Source: Ochrobactrum teleogrylli
GTDB lineage: Bacteria > Pseudomonadota > Alphaproteobacteria > Rhizobiales > Rhizobiaceae
Assembly (NCBI RefSeq): GCF_006376685.1
Contig: NZ_VEWL01000012.1
Span: 1 to 64,000, forward strand
Reading direction: 5' to 3'
DNA length: 64,000 nt
Shown: positions 49,678-59,147 of the stretch, piece by piece
Numbering within the stretch: the first letter of the stretch is position 1
Layout: the number at the start of each line of letters is the position of its first letter
Notes under the pieces: generated by a model
Told to the model about the DNA's origin: nothing
The model's database searches: none
Seen by the model: the letters and a program-made list of their open reading frames with translations, nothing else
Made by a program: the position numbers and the translations under genes

Positions 49678-51405
49678 TCAGCGCCTCTTTGCGGGCCGCG
49701 CCGCCAAAATGACATTGTGGCGCTTGGCGAGTTCTGCGGTCACCGCTTCAATTTCCTCAGCCTTGCGGGCTTCGTCCCAACCCAGTTCCAGCGCCAGAAT
49801 ATCCGCAATCGCAGCCAGATTATCGGCGGTCAGCGCGCCGTCAATGGCAAGCGTTGTGCGACGCAGCACAACATCAGCCAAATGAACCACCAGTTCATTG
49901 CGAGCGATCCAGGCAATCTCGGCGCGGCTCACCGTATCCGTCTCGGGCAAATAGGTGACACCGACTTTGGCTTCGTCCCGGATGATGGAGCCCGCTGTCG
50001 TGCCGTAACGCTTGAGCAATAGCTCGACACGCGCAGCTTCAAGGCCCGTTGTACTTGCCTGTTTTGCGACCCACGCACGGCGCGCATTGTCATCCAGCGG
50101 GTAATCCTTACCGCCGCCGATTGCGAGATTGCGCGTCGAGCGGAGGCGCGTGCGTTGCAACCGTCGCAAGACCGTGTCCGCAACCTCTTCGGCAAACCCC
50201 CGGAACGTCGTCCATTTGCCCCCTACCAGCGAGATGATTGCGAATGGACGCGCCGCATCGGGCTCAATCACCGGCGCCGAGTGATCGCGGCTGATCAACC
50301 CCGGTTCTGAGGCACTGGACGCAGGCAGCGGGCGAATACCGCTATAGGTGTAGACAATCTGATTGCGGTCGAACTGCAATTTCGGCAGCAGTGAACGCAG
50401 GCTTTCAATGAAATAATCTGTCTCATCGTCCTCGCAGCGCACATTGTCCGGATCGTCGGAAGGAATGTCGGTCGAACCGACCAGCGCAAGACCATGATAG
50501 TCGTAAACAAGGCAGATACGACCGTCATCGGCCTCGAAATAAATCATCCTTCCAGCAAGGCTTTTCACCAGTTCGGGATGGTCGATCAGAATATGCGATC
50601 CCTTGGTGCCGCCGATCATCTTGGTGGGTTTACCAAGCGCAGAATTCACCCGGTCAATCCACGGGCCGGCCGCGTTGATCACAAGCTTCGGCCTGACTGA
50701 GAATGCCGCGCCGTCTGGACCTTCAAAGCTGATTGCCCCATCACCGGCTTTGACCAAGGCTGTGAAATTCGCAGCTGCACTTTTTGAATTGGCCTGAAGT
50801 CCGTCACTGACCAGTTCATAGACCAGCCGCTCGGGTCGGCTGACCTTGGCGTCATGATAGATACCGCCCGCAACAATCGCGGGCGTTATGTACGGCATTT
50901 CCTGCGTTGCGGTCTTCTTCAGGAGAAAACGGTGGTGCGGCATGACGCGCTCACGCGCACCGAAATAATCATAGAGGCCAAGGCCGATCTTGATCAGCAC
51001 GGCACCGCGACTGCGCGGCGCAGTCGTGGAACCGAACAATGTGCGCAAGGCCGCGGTGATCCCTTTGGTCCACGAGAACACAGGAATAAACGTCGGCAGC
51101 GGCTCAACATTATGCGGCGCGTTTTTCAAAAGCAGGTTTCGTTCCAGAGTGGATTGCGCAACCAGACCGAATTCCCCGGTTTCCAGATATTTCAAACCAC
51201 CATGGATCAGCCGCGACGGCGCAGCACTGGTGCCCGATCCAAAATCGCCTTTGTCGACGATAAGGCAGTTCACGCCTTGTTCGCACAAATCCCGGTACAG
51301 CCCCGCACCGTTGATGCCCGCGCCAAGAATAAGGACGTCAACACCGTCCGCTTCCAGTTGGGCGATGCGGTTCTTCATTTCGGCAGGGCCTACGAAACTG
51401 TTCAT
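49678..51405 (-). CDS. FAD-dependent glycerol-3-phosphate dehydrogenase family protein
   Basis: A 575-residue GlpD/GlpA-like flavoprotein. FAD motif VLILGAGINGAGLYRDLCEQ, then VDKGDFGSGTSAAPSRLIHGG, GGTKGSHILIDHPEL and YTYSGIRPLP, plus a C-terminal GlpD-type cap. It should oxidise a polyol phosphate and feed electrons to quinone. It follows an FGGY kinase (57 bp) as eryB follows eryA, so it may act on the product of that kinase rather than on glycerol 3-phosphate. ATG 51405 is my choice; ATG 51447 has no ribosome site. Confidence 0.83.
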   Translation of the reverse strand: MNSFVGPAEMKNRIAQLEADGVDVLILGAGINGAGLYRDLCEQGVNCLIVDKGDFGSGTSAAPSRLIHGGLKYLETGEFGLVAQSTLERNLLLKNAPHNVEPLPTFIPVFSWTKGITAALRTLFGSTTAPRSRGAVLIKIGLGLYDYFGARERVMPHHRFLLKKTATQEMPYITPAIVAGGIYHDAKVSRPERLVYELVSDGLQANSKSAAANFTALVKAGDGAISFEGPDGAAFSVRPKLVINAAGPWIDRVNSALGKPTKMIGGTKGSHILIDHPELVKSLAGRMIYFEADDGRICLVYDYHGLALVGSTDIPSDDPDNVRCEDDETDYFIESLRSLLPKLQFDRNQIVYTYSGIRPLPASSASEPGLISRDHSAPVIEPDAARPFAIISLVGGKWTTFRGFAEEVADTVLRRLQRTRLRSTRNLAIGGGKDYPLDDNARRAWVAKQASTTGLEAARVELLLKRYGTTAGSIIRDEAKVGVTYLPETDTVSRAEIAWIARNELVVHLADVVLRRTTLAIDGALTADNLAAIADILALELGWDEARKAEEIEAVTAELAKRHNVILAARPAKRR

Positions 51406-51462
51406 TTCACCGTCTTTACATCTGTTGTCTGCGCAATCGCGCAACATGCGTTCGTTCTGTCG

Positions 51463-52977
51463 TCAATCCGAAAGAGCTTCAATTTTCGGCCATAATGGCC
51501 CAAGCGCCGAGGCAATTTCCTTGAACAGTGCGAAGCGTTTTTTATATTGCGTGCTGCGCTCCACATCTGGAGTATAAGTGCAGCCGATGGCATCGAGATC
51601 GCGCGGATCGCTATAAACGTCAGCAAAAACACCCGCACCTTTGCCCGCGCAAAGCGCTGCGCCCCAAGCTGCTGCCTCATCCGTCTCAGTGACGGTCACC
51701 GGCATCCCAAGCACATTGGCAAACATTTGCGCAAAGGCCGGGCTGCGCGATACGCCGCCCGTCAACCGCGCAGCGGAGATGGCGAACCCTTCCTTGAGAT
51801 GATCGACATGGATGCGGTGATTAAAGGCAATCCCTTCCCATACGGCGCGCAGCATATCACCGCGTTCCTGCCAGCCGCGCAGACCAAAAAAAGCGCCGCT
51901 TGCCATGGCGCCATAAGGCGAACCAAAAAGATAAGGATGGAACAATGCTGTTGAGGGCTTTGCCAGTGCAGCATCTATTTCCGGGCGCAACATGTCGTGG
52001 ATCGAGCGACCTGTCTCTTCCGATAGACGCCGCTCGGATGGGCAGAGCTTATCGAGAAACCAGTCGTAATTTGCCGTTGACGCTGGCGAGATCGACATGT
52101 TGTTCCATTCCCCCGGCGCGATACCGTTGCGGCAAAACCAGTTCGGATTCACATGCGGTTCGGAGGATAGTGTCTCGTTGATCGAATAGGTTCCCGCGAC
52201 CACCGCCACAGTGCCCATCTTCAGCCCGCCGACGCCAAGCGCCGATGCCGTAACATCGTGCAAACCACCGACAACCGGCGTTCCGGCAACAAGACCGGTG
52301 CGCGCCGCGCAAGCCGCAGAAACGCCACCCACGATCTCGTCCGAACGCGACATGGGTGGCAACGCGTTCCAAAGGGCTTCCAGTCCGAACAATGCAAGCG
52401 CGTCGCGTGAATAATCCTGTCTCTGCACATCCGTGAAGGAGGTGGACGCTTCGGTCCGATCCGTTCCAACCTCGCCGGTCAGGCAGAACCGGAGCCAGTC
52501 CTTGCAGGCGATGACATGTGCGATACGACTGAAGCGCTCAGGCTCGTTTTCTTTCACCCAGGCGAGAATGGCCGAAGGTGCGGAAGCATGCGGCAATTGT
52601 CCGGTAATGGCGATGGACTGTTCTGCGACGGCACCGTTCACCCAGTTTTCCGCAATATCGACAGCGCGGCTATCCAGCGACAGAATGCCCGCGCCGAGCG
52701 GGCGGTGTTCACTGTCGAGCATATAAATACCGTCGCCATGAGCAGTGGTGGCGATGGCCAGAATATCGGAAGCAGGCCTGCCGCTCGTGGCAATCGCTTC
52801 GGCAATCGCGTCCGCGGTGGCATTCCAGAATTCGTCCATGTCACGCTCGACGTGACGGGGATGCGGAAACGACTGGGCGACACGGCGGCGCGCGACTGAC
52901 AGCGTCCTGCCGTCAATGTCGAACAATACGGCTTTCGTGACGGTCAGTCCGCTATCGATTCCCAACAGGCAGGGCAT
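51463..52977 (-). CDS. FGGY-family carbohydrate kinase
   Basis: A 504-residue FGGY kinase. Phosphate-1 motif LLGIDSGLTVTKAVLFD, the substrate Asp region ITGQLPHASAPSAILAW, GGLHDVTASALG and the adenosine loop LTGGVSRSPAFAQMFANVL. It is only distantly like the EryA in this window, and its sequence is closer in style to L-xylulose-type kinases. The phosphorylated substrate is unknown. AGGA about 8 nt before ATG 52977 fixes the start. Its neighbours are a DeoR regulator and a GlpD-type dehydrogenase. Confidence 0.87.
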   Translation of the reverse strand: MPCLLGIDSGLTVTKAVLFDIDGRTLSVARRRVAQSFPHPRHVERDMDEFWNATADAIAEAIATSGRPASDILAIATTAHGDGIYMLDSEHRPLGAGILSLDSRAVDIAENWVNGAVAEQSIAITGQLPHASAPSAILAWVKENEPERFSRIAHVIACKDWLRFCLTGEVGTDRTEASTSFTDVQRQDYSRDALALFGLEALWNALPPMSRSDEIVGGVSAACAARTGLVAGTPVVGGLHDVTASALGVGGLKMGTVAVVAGTYSINETLSSEPHVNPNWFCRNGIAPGEWNNMSISPASTANYDWFLDKLCPSERRLSEETGRSIHDMLRPEIDAALAKPSTALFHPYLFGSPYGAMASGAFFGLRGWQERGDMLRAVWEGIAFNHRIHVDHLKEGFAISAARLTGGVSRSPAFAQMFANVLGMPVTVTETDEAAAWGAALCAGKGAGVFADVYSDPRDLDAIGCTYTPDVERSTQYKKRFALFKEIASALGPLWPKIEALSD

Positions 52978-53035
52978 GGATCGTATTCCTGGTATGGTAA
53001 TGCAGGCTCGGCAAAACGCGTTCGCCGCGATTTTG

Positions 53036-53893
53036 TTATTCTTTCTGACCGCCCGAACGGGCGATGACGACATTTATTTCCTGTGACTGCATATGTTCGA
53101 TATGCGCCTCGGGCGTGTTTTCATCGACGATAACCACATCGAAATCGCTCAGAGCGCCGAAATTGTGCAAAGCGCGCCGTTCGAATTTCGTGTGGTCGGC
53201 CAGAAGCACACTTTTCGCCGCGCATTCGCGCATCGCTCTTTTGGTTTCAACCATTTCGGTCGATTGATGAAACAACAGATCGTCGGTGATCGCGGCGATC
53301 GAGATGAACGCCACATCGGCACGCAGGCGACGGATTTCATGGATCGTCATGCCGCCGACAAAGGCATTGCACCAGTTGTAAAGCTGCCCACCCAGACCGA
53401 TCAGCGTTATGTCCTGCATATCGCGAACTTCGTTCATCAGGATCAGCGAATTGGTAATAACAGTCAACGGCGTCTTGGCCTGAAGATGCGGCACCATTTG
53501 CAGAACAGTGGTCGAGTCATCCAGAAAGATGGCTTGCCCCGGTTCGACAAATTGCATCGCGGCTTCCGCGATCAGTTTCTTTTCTTCCGACTGCCGCGAC
53601 ACCCGGTAAAGATCGCTTGCTTCGATCAGGCTGGTGGGTGCTGCGGAAACGACCCCGCGCGTCTTGCGAAAAAGTCCCCGGCTGACAAGTTCATCGACAT
53701 CACGATGCGCCGTCATCAGGCTGATGCCGAAACGCTCGGTCAAATCTTCGATCCGCATCGACCCCTCGGCCATCACAGTCTCCGCGATCTGCTGGCGGCG
53801 AACCAGCTGACGCGCATGCCGACTGTCGTTCGGCACTTGATCTGTCATCAGATTGTCAATGCTTGCCTTGTTGCTCACCGTCATGCCTGCCAT
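53036..53893 (-). CDS. DeoR-family transcriptional regulator
   Basis: A 285-residue DeoR regulator with an N-terminal winged helix (RRQQIAETVMAEGSMRIEDL, TERFGISLMTAHRDVDELVS) and a sugar-phosphate sensor domain (FLDDSTTVLQMV, GLGGQLYNWCNAFVGGMT). It likely responds to a phosphorylated sugar. It sits between the erythritol binding-protein gene and the FGGY kinase on the same strand and could control either. ATG 53893 or 53884 are both possible. Confidence 0.87.
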   Translation of the reverse strand: MAGMTVSNKASIDNLMTDQVPNDSRHARQLVRRQQIAETVMAEGSMRIEDLTERFGISLMTAHRDVDELVSRGLFRKTRGVVSAAPTSLIEASDLYRVSRQSEEKKLIAEAAMQFVEPGQAIFLDDSTTVLQMVPHLQAKTPLTVITNSLILMNEVRDMQDITLIGLGGQLYNWCNAFVGGMTIHEIRRLRADVAFISIAAITDDLLFHQSTEMVETKRAMRECAAKSVLLADHTKFERRALHNFGALSDFDVVIVDENTPEAHIEHMQSQEINVVIARSGGQKE

Positions 53894-53969
53894 CCGTTCC
53901 CAGCCATTATTTCGTTGTCACTGACAGGTTCTGGCGGACTACGCCAGACAAAAAGGGGAACGATATCCA

Positions 53970-53993
53970 GAGCGCCGGTTAGAGCCGGCGCTC
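53970..53993 (-). terminator. 9-bp hairpin after the erythritol binding-protein gene
   Basis: GAGCGCCGG / CCGGCGCTC with a 6-nt loop (53970-53993), 12 bp after the stop on the minus strand. A T-run (CTTTTTG) appears about 20 nt later. Partial terminator or 3' stabiliser. Confidence 0.7.
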
Positions 53994-54005
53994 CGGTCTA
54001 TGCTC

Positions 54006-54953
54006 TTACTGCTCGAGAACGAACGGAGCCGTATATTTGTCGACATTATCCTTGGTGATCAGGAAGCAATCGAAAAGCTGCTTTTCCTGATCAACACCGG
54101 TCTTGCCGGTCTTGATGAAGCTGTCAGCCTGCTTGACGGCAGCTTCCGAGAAAATGGCAACCGGCTGCAGCACGGTGTACTGAAGCTCACCGGCCTTGAT
54201 CGCAGCGACCGCATCCGGCGAACCATCGAAACCGCCGACCTTGACCTGTTCCAGCTTGCCAGCCTTCTTCAGAGCAGCGATTGCACCAAGAGCCATTTCG
54301 TCGTTACCGGAGATGACACCGATAATGTCGGGATTGGCCTGCAACAGGGCCTGCATCTTGTCGTGGCCCTGAGTGCGGTTCCAGTTGGCAACGTCTTTAC
54401 CGGCCTTCACCAGATCTGGATACTGCGACAGGACCGTTTCGTAACCATTCGAGCGGGTTGCCGCATTGTTGTCCGATGGTGCACCGAACAATTCGACATA
54501 TTTGCCCTTGTCGCCAACGCTTTCAACCCACTGCGTTGCGCCGATTGCAGCGCCCTGCGCGTTGTTGGAAACGAGCTGTGCCTTGGCAAGACCTTCCTGA
54601 TTGATTTCGGCGTTGACGAGGAACACCGGAATGCCTGCTGCGACAGCGCGCTTGACCGCCCCAACCGAGCCGTCAGCATTTGCCGGATCAAGAATGATCG
54701 CAACCGACTTGTTGGTGATCGCAGTGTCGATCAGGTTGCTTTCGGTGTTGGTGTCGCCCTTGTGACCGCCAACGACAGCCGAATAGCCCAGGCCTTCAGC
54801 CGTCTTCTTGGCGATTTCACCTTCGGTGTACCAGTATGGGTTCGAAGGGTCGTTGACGATGATCGTCATCAGACCTTCGGCCCAGGCAGCGCTGGCGATA
54901 AGCGGCAGTGCCGCTGCAGCAGCGAACAGAACGCGCATACCCTTCTTAAACAT
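54006..54953 (-). CDS. eryG: erythritol-type sugar ABC transporter substrate-binding protein
   Basis: A 315-residue RbsB-class binding protein with signal peptide (VLFAAAAALPLIASAAWA, cleaved AWA-E). The mature start is GLMTIIVNDPSNPYWY, with VISGNDEMALGAI and VGGFDGSPDAVAAIKAGELQ. It lies downstream of the permease and ATPase genes and is divergent from eryABCD, which matches the eryEFG arrangement known in Brucella and Rhizobium. Erythritol is the expected ligand. A hairpin follows the gene. Confidence 0.88.
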   Translation of the reverse strand: MFKKGMRVLFAAAAALPLIASAAWAEGLMTIIVNDPSNPYWYTEGEIAKKTAEGLGYSAVVGGHKGDTNTESNLIDTAITNKSVAIILDPANADGSVGAVKRAVAAGIPVFLVNAEINQEGLAKAQLVSNNAQGAAIGATQWVESVGDKGKYVELFGAPSDNNAATRSNGYETVLSQYPDLVKAGKDVANWNRTQGHDKMQALLQANPDIIGVISGNDEMALGAIAALKKAGKLEQVKVGGFDGSPDAVAAIKAGELQYTVLQPVAIFSEAAVKQADSFIKTGKTGVDQEKQLFDCFLITKDNVDKYTAPFVLEQ

Positions 54954-55106
54954 GTCTCACTCCCGTAACATTTTTGTTTGTGTTGTGCCGGTTGCCCGGC
55001 GGGTATCATTTCCATTGGGCGAGGCTTTTGAGGTTGATCGCCGTCTTGGAACCTTTCGATACGCCCTTGGAATACGGCCCATCCGAAATCGGACCTGGCC
55101 CTATTC

Positions 55107-56147
55107 CTATCGTCGGGAGTATTGAATGCTGTTGAGCAGAACCGCGAGCACGATCACCGCGCCGGTAAAGACGGTCTGCCAATAGGAGGATACGCCGATG
55201 ATCACCAGACCGTCGGAGAGGAAGCCGATAACGAAGGCGCCGAGCAGCGTACCCTGAATGGTGCCGCGTCCGCCTGTCAGCGCCGCGCCCCCGATGACGA
55301 CAGCCGCGATTGCCGTCAATTCGTAGGTTGTACCGGCGGTTGGACCAGCAGAGGTCAGCTGCGACGACAGGACGAGACCGGCAATGGCAGCGCAGATGCC
55401 CGAAATCACATAAACGGAAATCTTGACCCGCTTGACCGGAACACCTGAAAGTTCTGCCGCCCGCTCGTTTCCGCCCGAAGCATAGAGCCAGCGACCGAAC
55501 GCAGTGCGATTGAGAACGACCGCGCAGATGATCGCCAGCACAGCCAGAACCAGAACGCCAATCGGAACGCCGAAAAGCGTGTTGAAACCGAGCCAATCAA
55601 AGCCGGTATTCCCCAGTTCCGGACGGCCACCAAGATTGTTGTAGGTCAGACCATTCGTCATCAGCAAGGCGACACCGCGAGCACAATAGAGCACGCCAAG
55701 CGTGGCCACGAAGGCTGGAACCCGCAGATAGGCAATCAGCACGCCATTAACAGCGCCGACAAACGCCCCCAATGCACAGGTGATGATGACCACGGCCCAG
55801 ACAGGGAAATACAGAATGATGCCGAATTCCTGCAGCGTCACGCCCTGCATCAGGAAACCCGCAACGACGCCTGCAAGCCCCAGTGTGGAACCGACGGAAA
55901 GATCGATGCCGCCATTCAGGATCACCAGCAACATGCCAATCGCCAGCAACCCGAAAATGGCCACATGCGAAGACATGATGAGGAAATTGTCGACCGTGAA
56001 ATAATAGGGCGATAGGAACGAAAAGGCAGCGATGATTGCGATCAAAGCAAAAAATGCACGACCTTCGAGCAGCAGATGCACGATATTGGTTTTCCGCTTT
56101 GCCCCGCCTGGGGTTGCCGCTTTGTCTTTTGTGCTCGTGACTGACAT
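55107..56147 (-). CDS. eryF: erythritol-type sugar ABC transporter permease
   Basis: A 346-residue RbsC-class membrane protein with LNGGIDLSVGSTLGLAGV, LGVLYCARGVALLMTN and GGNERAAELSGVPVKRV. It lies 114 bp after the ATPase gene and 153 bp before the binding-protein gene. The second gap reads protein-like in a shifted frame, which may reflect an older C-terminal extension. It forms the channel of the eryEFG-type transporter. Confidence 0.9.
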   Translation of the reverse strand: MSVTSTKDKAATPGGAKRKTNIVHLLLEGRAFFALIAIIAAFSFLSPYYFTVDNFLIMSSHVAIFGLLAIGMLLVILNGGIDLSVGSTLGLAGVVAGFLMQGVTLQEFGIILYFPVWAVVIITCALGAFVGAVNGVLIAYLRVPAFVATLGVLYCARGVALLMTNGLTYNNLGGRPELGNTGFDWLGFNTLFGVPIGVLVLAVLAIICAVVLNRTAFGRWLYASGGNERAAELSGVPVKRVKISVYVISGICAAIAGLVLSSQLTSAGPTAGTTYELTAIAAVVIGGAALTGGRGTIQGTLLGAFVIGFLSDGLVIIGVSSYWQTVFTGAVIVLAVLLNSIQYSRR

Positions 56148-56261
56148 TCTATCAGTGCTCCATAACTAAAGCATTCCAGCGATCTGGTAACATCAGATCA
56201 GGTGCTCGAACTTTTCGACTTGCGCATGCCCGCTCGAAAACCGAAGACATGCAGCAGTTTC

Positions 56262-57821
56262 TCAATGACCAACCATGGCTTCGCCCGAGGCGGCCATGAT
56301 CTTCTCCTTGGAGACATCCGAACCAAATTCGGCTGAGATGCGCCCGCGATGCATGACGATGATGCGATGAGCAATGCTGAGGCATTCACCAACTTCGGAA
56401 GTCGTATAAATGACCGCCAGCCCCTGCTTGGCTTTCTCGGCCAGCAACTTGAACACCTCGGCCTTCGCGCCGATGTCGATGCCCCGGCTCGGTTCATCCA
56501 GCAGGATCACTTCGGGCTCGGTGGCCAGCATCTTGCCGATCACGACCTTCTGCTGATTACCGCCGGACAACGACCCGATCGCCGCGTCACCCCCATCGGT
56601 CTTGATATGAACATTTTTGATCGACTGATCGATGATGTTCTTCTCGCTCTTTCGGGACGTGAAGAGGCCTTTGGTGATCTCGGCTATGCTGGCCAGTGAC
56701 AGGTTCTTTCCGACAGTCATCGTCTGGACCAGACCATCACGCTGGCGATCTTCCGGAACCAGAACCAGCCCCTTTTCGATGCGTTGGGCGATGGAAAGAC
56801 CCGAGACGTCGGTGCCCTTGAGAAGCACACGACCGTCACTGGCCTTCAAACGACCGGCAACCGTTTCCAGAAGCTCGGTGCGGCCCGCACCCATCAGCCC
56901 ATAGATGCAAACGATTTCGCCTGCCCGCACATTGAGCGACAGCCGGTCAACCAGCGCGAAATCCGCGCCTGCCGGATCTGGAACCGTCAGGTTCTCTACG
57001 GAAAGAGCAACATCCCCCCATTCATATCCTGTTGGCGGAGACCCAAGATCGAAGTTCTCGCCCACCATGTTACGAACGATCCATTCCAGATCGATTTCGT
57101 TGCGCGGCGCATAGGCCGTCATCGTTCCATCGCGCAGCACGACGGCATGATTGGTGATCTGTAGCGCTTCTTCGAGATGGTGCGAGATATAGACAATCGC
57201 AACGCCACGCGATGTCAGATCGCGGATGACCTTGAACAGCACCTCGACTTCCGATGCACTCAATGCGGAGGTCGGTTCATCCATGATGAGAATGCGGGAA
57301 TTGACCGAAAGGGCCCGGGCGATTTCCACAATCTGCTGCTGGCCGAGACGCAACTCTTCTACCGGTGTCAGCGGGTCGATATCTTCTTCCAGTTCCTTCA
57401 TGAGTTCGCGCGTGAGGCGTTCTTCTTCGGCGAAATTTACGCCAGTCGGCGTGCGGATTTCACGCCCCATGAAGATATTGTCACGCACATTCATGTTGGG
57501 TGCGAGGCTCAGTTCCTGATGGATGATCGAGATGCCTCGGTCACGCGCTTCCGTCGACGAATTGAATGTCACCGGTTCGCCGTCCAGCACAATCGTGCCG
57601 GATGTCGGCTGAATAACTCCCGACAGCACCTTCATCAAAGTCGACTTGCCGGCGCCGTTTTCGCCGAAAAGCGTGGTGACCTGGCCGCGACGTATCTCGA
57701 AATTCACACCCTTGAGAGCGTGAATGCGGCCATAGGATTTGGCGACATTCTGCGCGGCCAGAACGACATCACCGTTCTTGCCTTCAATTCCGGGATTTTC
57801 GATTGTTGGTGCCGCGCTCAT
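56262..57821 (-). CDS. eryE: erythritol-type sugar ABC transporter ATP-binding protein (tandem)
   Basis: A 519-residue tandem ATPase. Domain 1: GENGAGKSTLMKVLSG, LRLGQQQIVEIARAL, ILIMDEPTSALSAS. Domain 2: degenerate GLMGAGRTELLE, SLSGGNQQKVVIGKML, ILLDEPSRGIDIG. It is coupled by ATGA to the DUF2291 gene upstream, which is the first gene of the operon. Its role is to power uptake of erythritol or a related polyol. Confidence 0.92.
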   Translation of the reverse strand: MSAAPTIENPGIEGKNGDVVLAAQNVAKSYGRIHALKGVNFEIRRGQVTTLFGENGAGKSTLMKVLSGVIQPTSGTIVLDGEPVTFNSSTEARDRGISIIHQELSLAPNMNVRDNIFMGREIRTPTGVNFAEEERLTRELMKELEEDIDPLTPVEELRLGQQQIVEIARALSVNSRILIMDEPTSALSASEVEVLFKVIRDLTSRGVAIVYISHHLEEALQITNHAVVLRDGTMTAYAPRNEIDLEWIVRNMVGENFDLGSPPTGYEWGDVALSVENLTVPDPAGADFALVDRLSLNVRAGEIVCIYGLMGAGRTELLETVAGRLKASDGRVLLKGTDVSGLSIAQRIEKGLVLVPEDRQRDGLVQTMTVGKNLSLASIAEITKGLFTSRKSEKNIIDQSIKNVHIKTDGGDAAIGSLSGGNQQKVVIGKMLATEPEVILLDEPSRGIDIGAKAEVFKLLAEKAKQGLAVIYTTSEVGECLSIAHRIIVMHRGRISAEFGSDVSKEKIMAASGEAMVGH

Positions 57822-58471
57822 TTGACTGCGAACTCTACTGGCGTCACGAGCCAGTTCTTTGGATTGACGAGCTTGAACACGCCGGTCACCGAAACCGTCT
57901 TGCCGACGAGATTATCGGCATCCACGCCTTGCAGAACCTGCTTCTTCATTTCGTTGTTGAGCGCAGAACCTGCATTCTGGAACTCGATCTGGTTCTTGAA
58001 CTGACCAAATTCGATTGTGCCGGTCGCATCGCGCAAATCCGTGCCATTGACGGCGGGACCGGTCTGGACCCGGATCGCCATGCCTTCAGGCAAGCCATCG
58101 ACCTTGATCACATTATAGTTCGATTTGCGCTCTTCAACCACGCCGGTGAACTTCACAGGAATGACCGGATTGACGCTGCCGACGCCATATTTTTTACCTG
58201 CCGCAGTCTTGTCGGCTGCCAGCGCCGTTCCAACTTCGGCTGCATCGGCGGCGCGTTCGATAATGCTCGACTTAACCTTCGGAAACTCTGAAGCGCCATA
58301 AGCCTCAGGCGAAAATGCCTGCTGACGCACATCGGAATCAGAACCGATCTTGACGATCTTCGTATCGAAGCCAATCGCGCCTATAACGACCACAGCCGCA
58401 ATCACACTCCAAAGAATGGCGCGGTTTTGCTTGGGCGAAGCTCGCGAAACTTGATTAGTCTGTGCACTCAT
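57818..58471 (-). CDS. DUF2291 membrane-anchored protein of the erythritol transporter operon
   Basis: A 217-residue DUF2291 protein. Instead of a lipobox it has an N-terminal membrane anchor (AILWSVIAAVVVIGAIGF) followed by a periplasmic domain. The core RVQTGPAVNGTDLRDATGTI, EFGQFKNQIEFQ and LVGKTVSVTGVF is clearly homologous to the apiose-operon copy. It is first in the operon and overlaps the ATPase gene by 4 bp. AGG precedes ATG 58471. The function is unknown; an accessory transporter subunit is inferred. Confidence 0.85.
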   Translation of the reverse strand: MSAQTNQVSRASPKQNRAILWSVIAAVVVIGAIGFDTKIVKIGSDSDVRQQAFSPEAYGASEFPKVKSSIIERAADAAEVGTALAADKTAAGKKYGVGSVNPVIPVKFTGVVEERKSNYNVIKVDGLPEGMAIRVQTGPAVNGTDLRDATGTIEFGQFKNQIEFQNAGSALNNEMKKQVLQGVDADNLVGKTVSVTGVFKLVNPKNWLVTPVEFAVK

Positions 58472-59147
58472 TATTCAAACCTGCCGAATTGTCGGAACGG
58501 ATCGCGGCCAGTTCTGACCGCCGTGAACACTCACCTGTTTGCGAATAGCCCTGCGGTCAGATCGGGCCAGCGAAATTCTCCACTCGCGCGGCAACCGGGA
58601 CAACGGACAAAATCATGACATCCTCCACGCGGTCCCAGGGCTCCGCTCCTCCGTGCCTACTGGAAACAGGCATCGCCCCATGCATTATGATAGCGACGTG
58701 TTATTAACTCCAATTATGATGTTATAAACATAGATAACTGTCAATCCGATGTTTTGGAACAGGCGGAGGAAGTTCGTGTTTCGGTGAGAAATCCGCCCGT
58801 TATGGCACCGGAAACGACTGTCTCAATCCACATATTTAAAAGCCATCGCGGCTGTTGACGACCGGATCTAGGCTTAAGCTTCGCTCAGATCGATTCATCC
58901 AAATATCATTATTTTTCAATATATTATACCATCCTACGCGAACGATTTCCTGCTGCCAAAGGGTCGAGAATCGCCTCACTTCTCGAAGTGGTTTCCCTTC
59001 GGCTAACAAGTTTGTGAAAAATAATTCGTACACATAAAAATTTTACAGACATTGCCGAACCGCTATGTTATCTCAGTTGAACGCGAATGCCCGATTTCAT
59101 TAAAAACAGGGTTGCGGCGACGCATTTCAGTCGCGGGAGGAATCCAG
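58472..59147. promoter_or_regulatory. divergent regulatory region between the erythritol transporter and eryABCD
   Basis: About 675 bp without a convincing gene, AT-richer than its surroundings. GTTA/TAAC elements cluster at 58700-58708 and 58721-58738 (GTTAT-N8-ATAAC). CACTTC-TC-GAAGTG lies at 58977-58990. These are candidate sites for EryD or the DeoR regulator. No sequence is confirmed as a promoter. Confidence 0.5.

Noticed and set aside
55006-55106. Protein-like reading after the eryF stop in a shifted frame
   Set aside because: The permease already ends with a usual C-terminus (LLNSIQYSRR), so a frameshift is not needed to explain it.
58836-59033. 65-codon minus-strand frame in the ery divergent region
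   Set aside because: No ribosome site and AT-rich, lying in a region expected to hold promoters.
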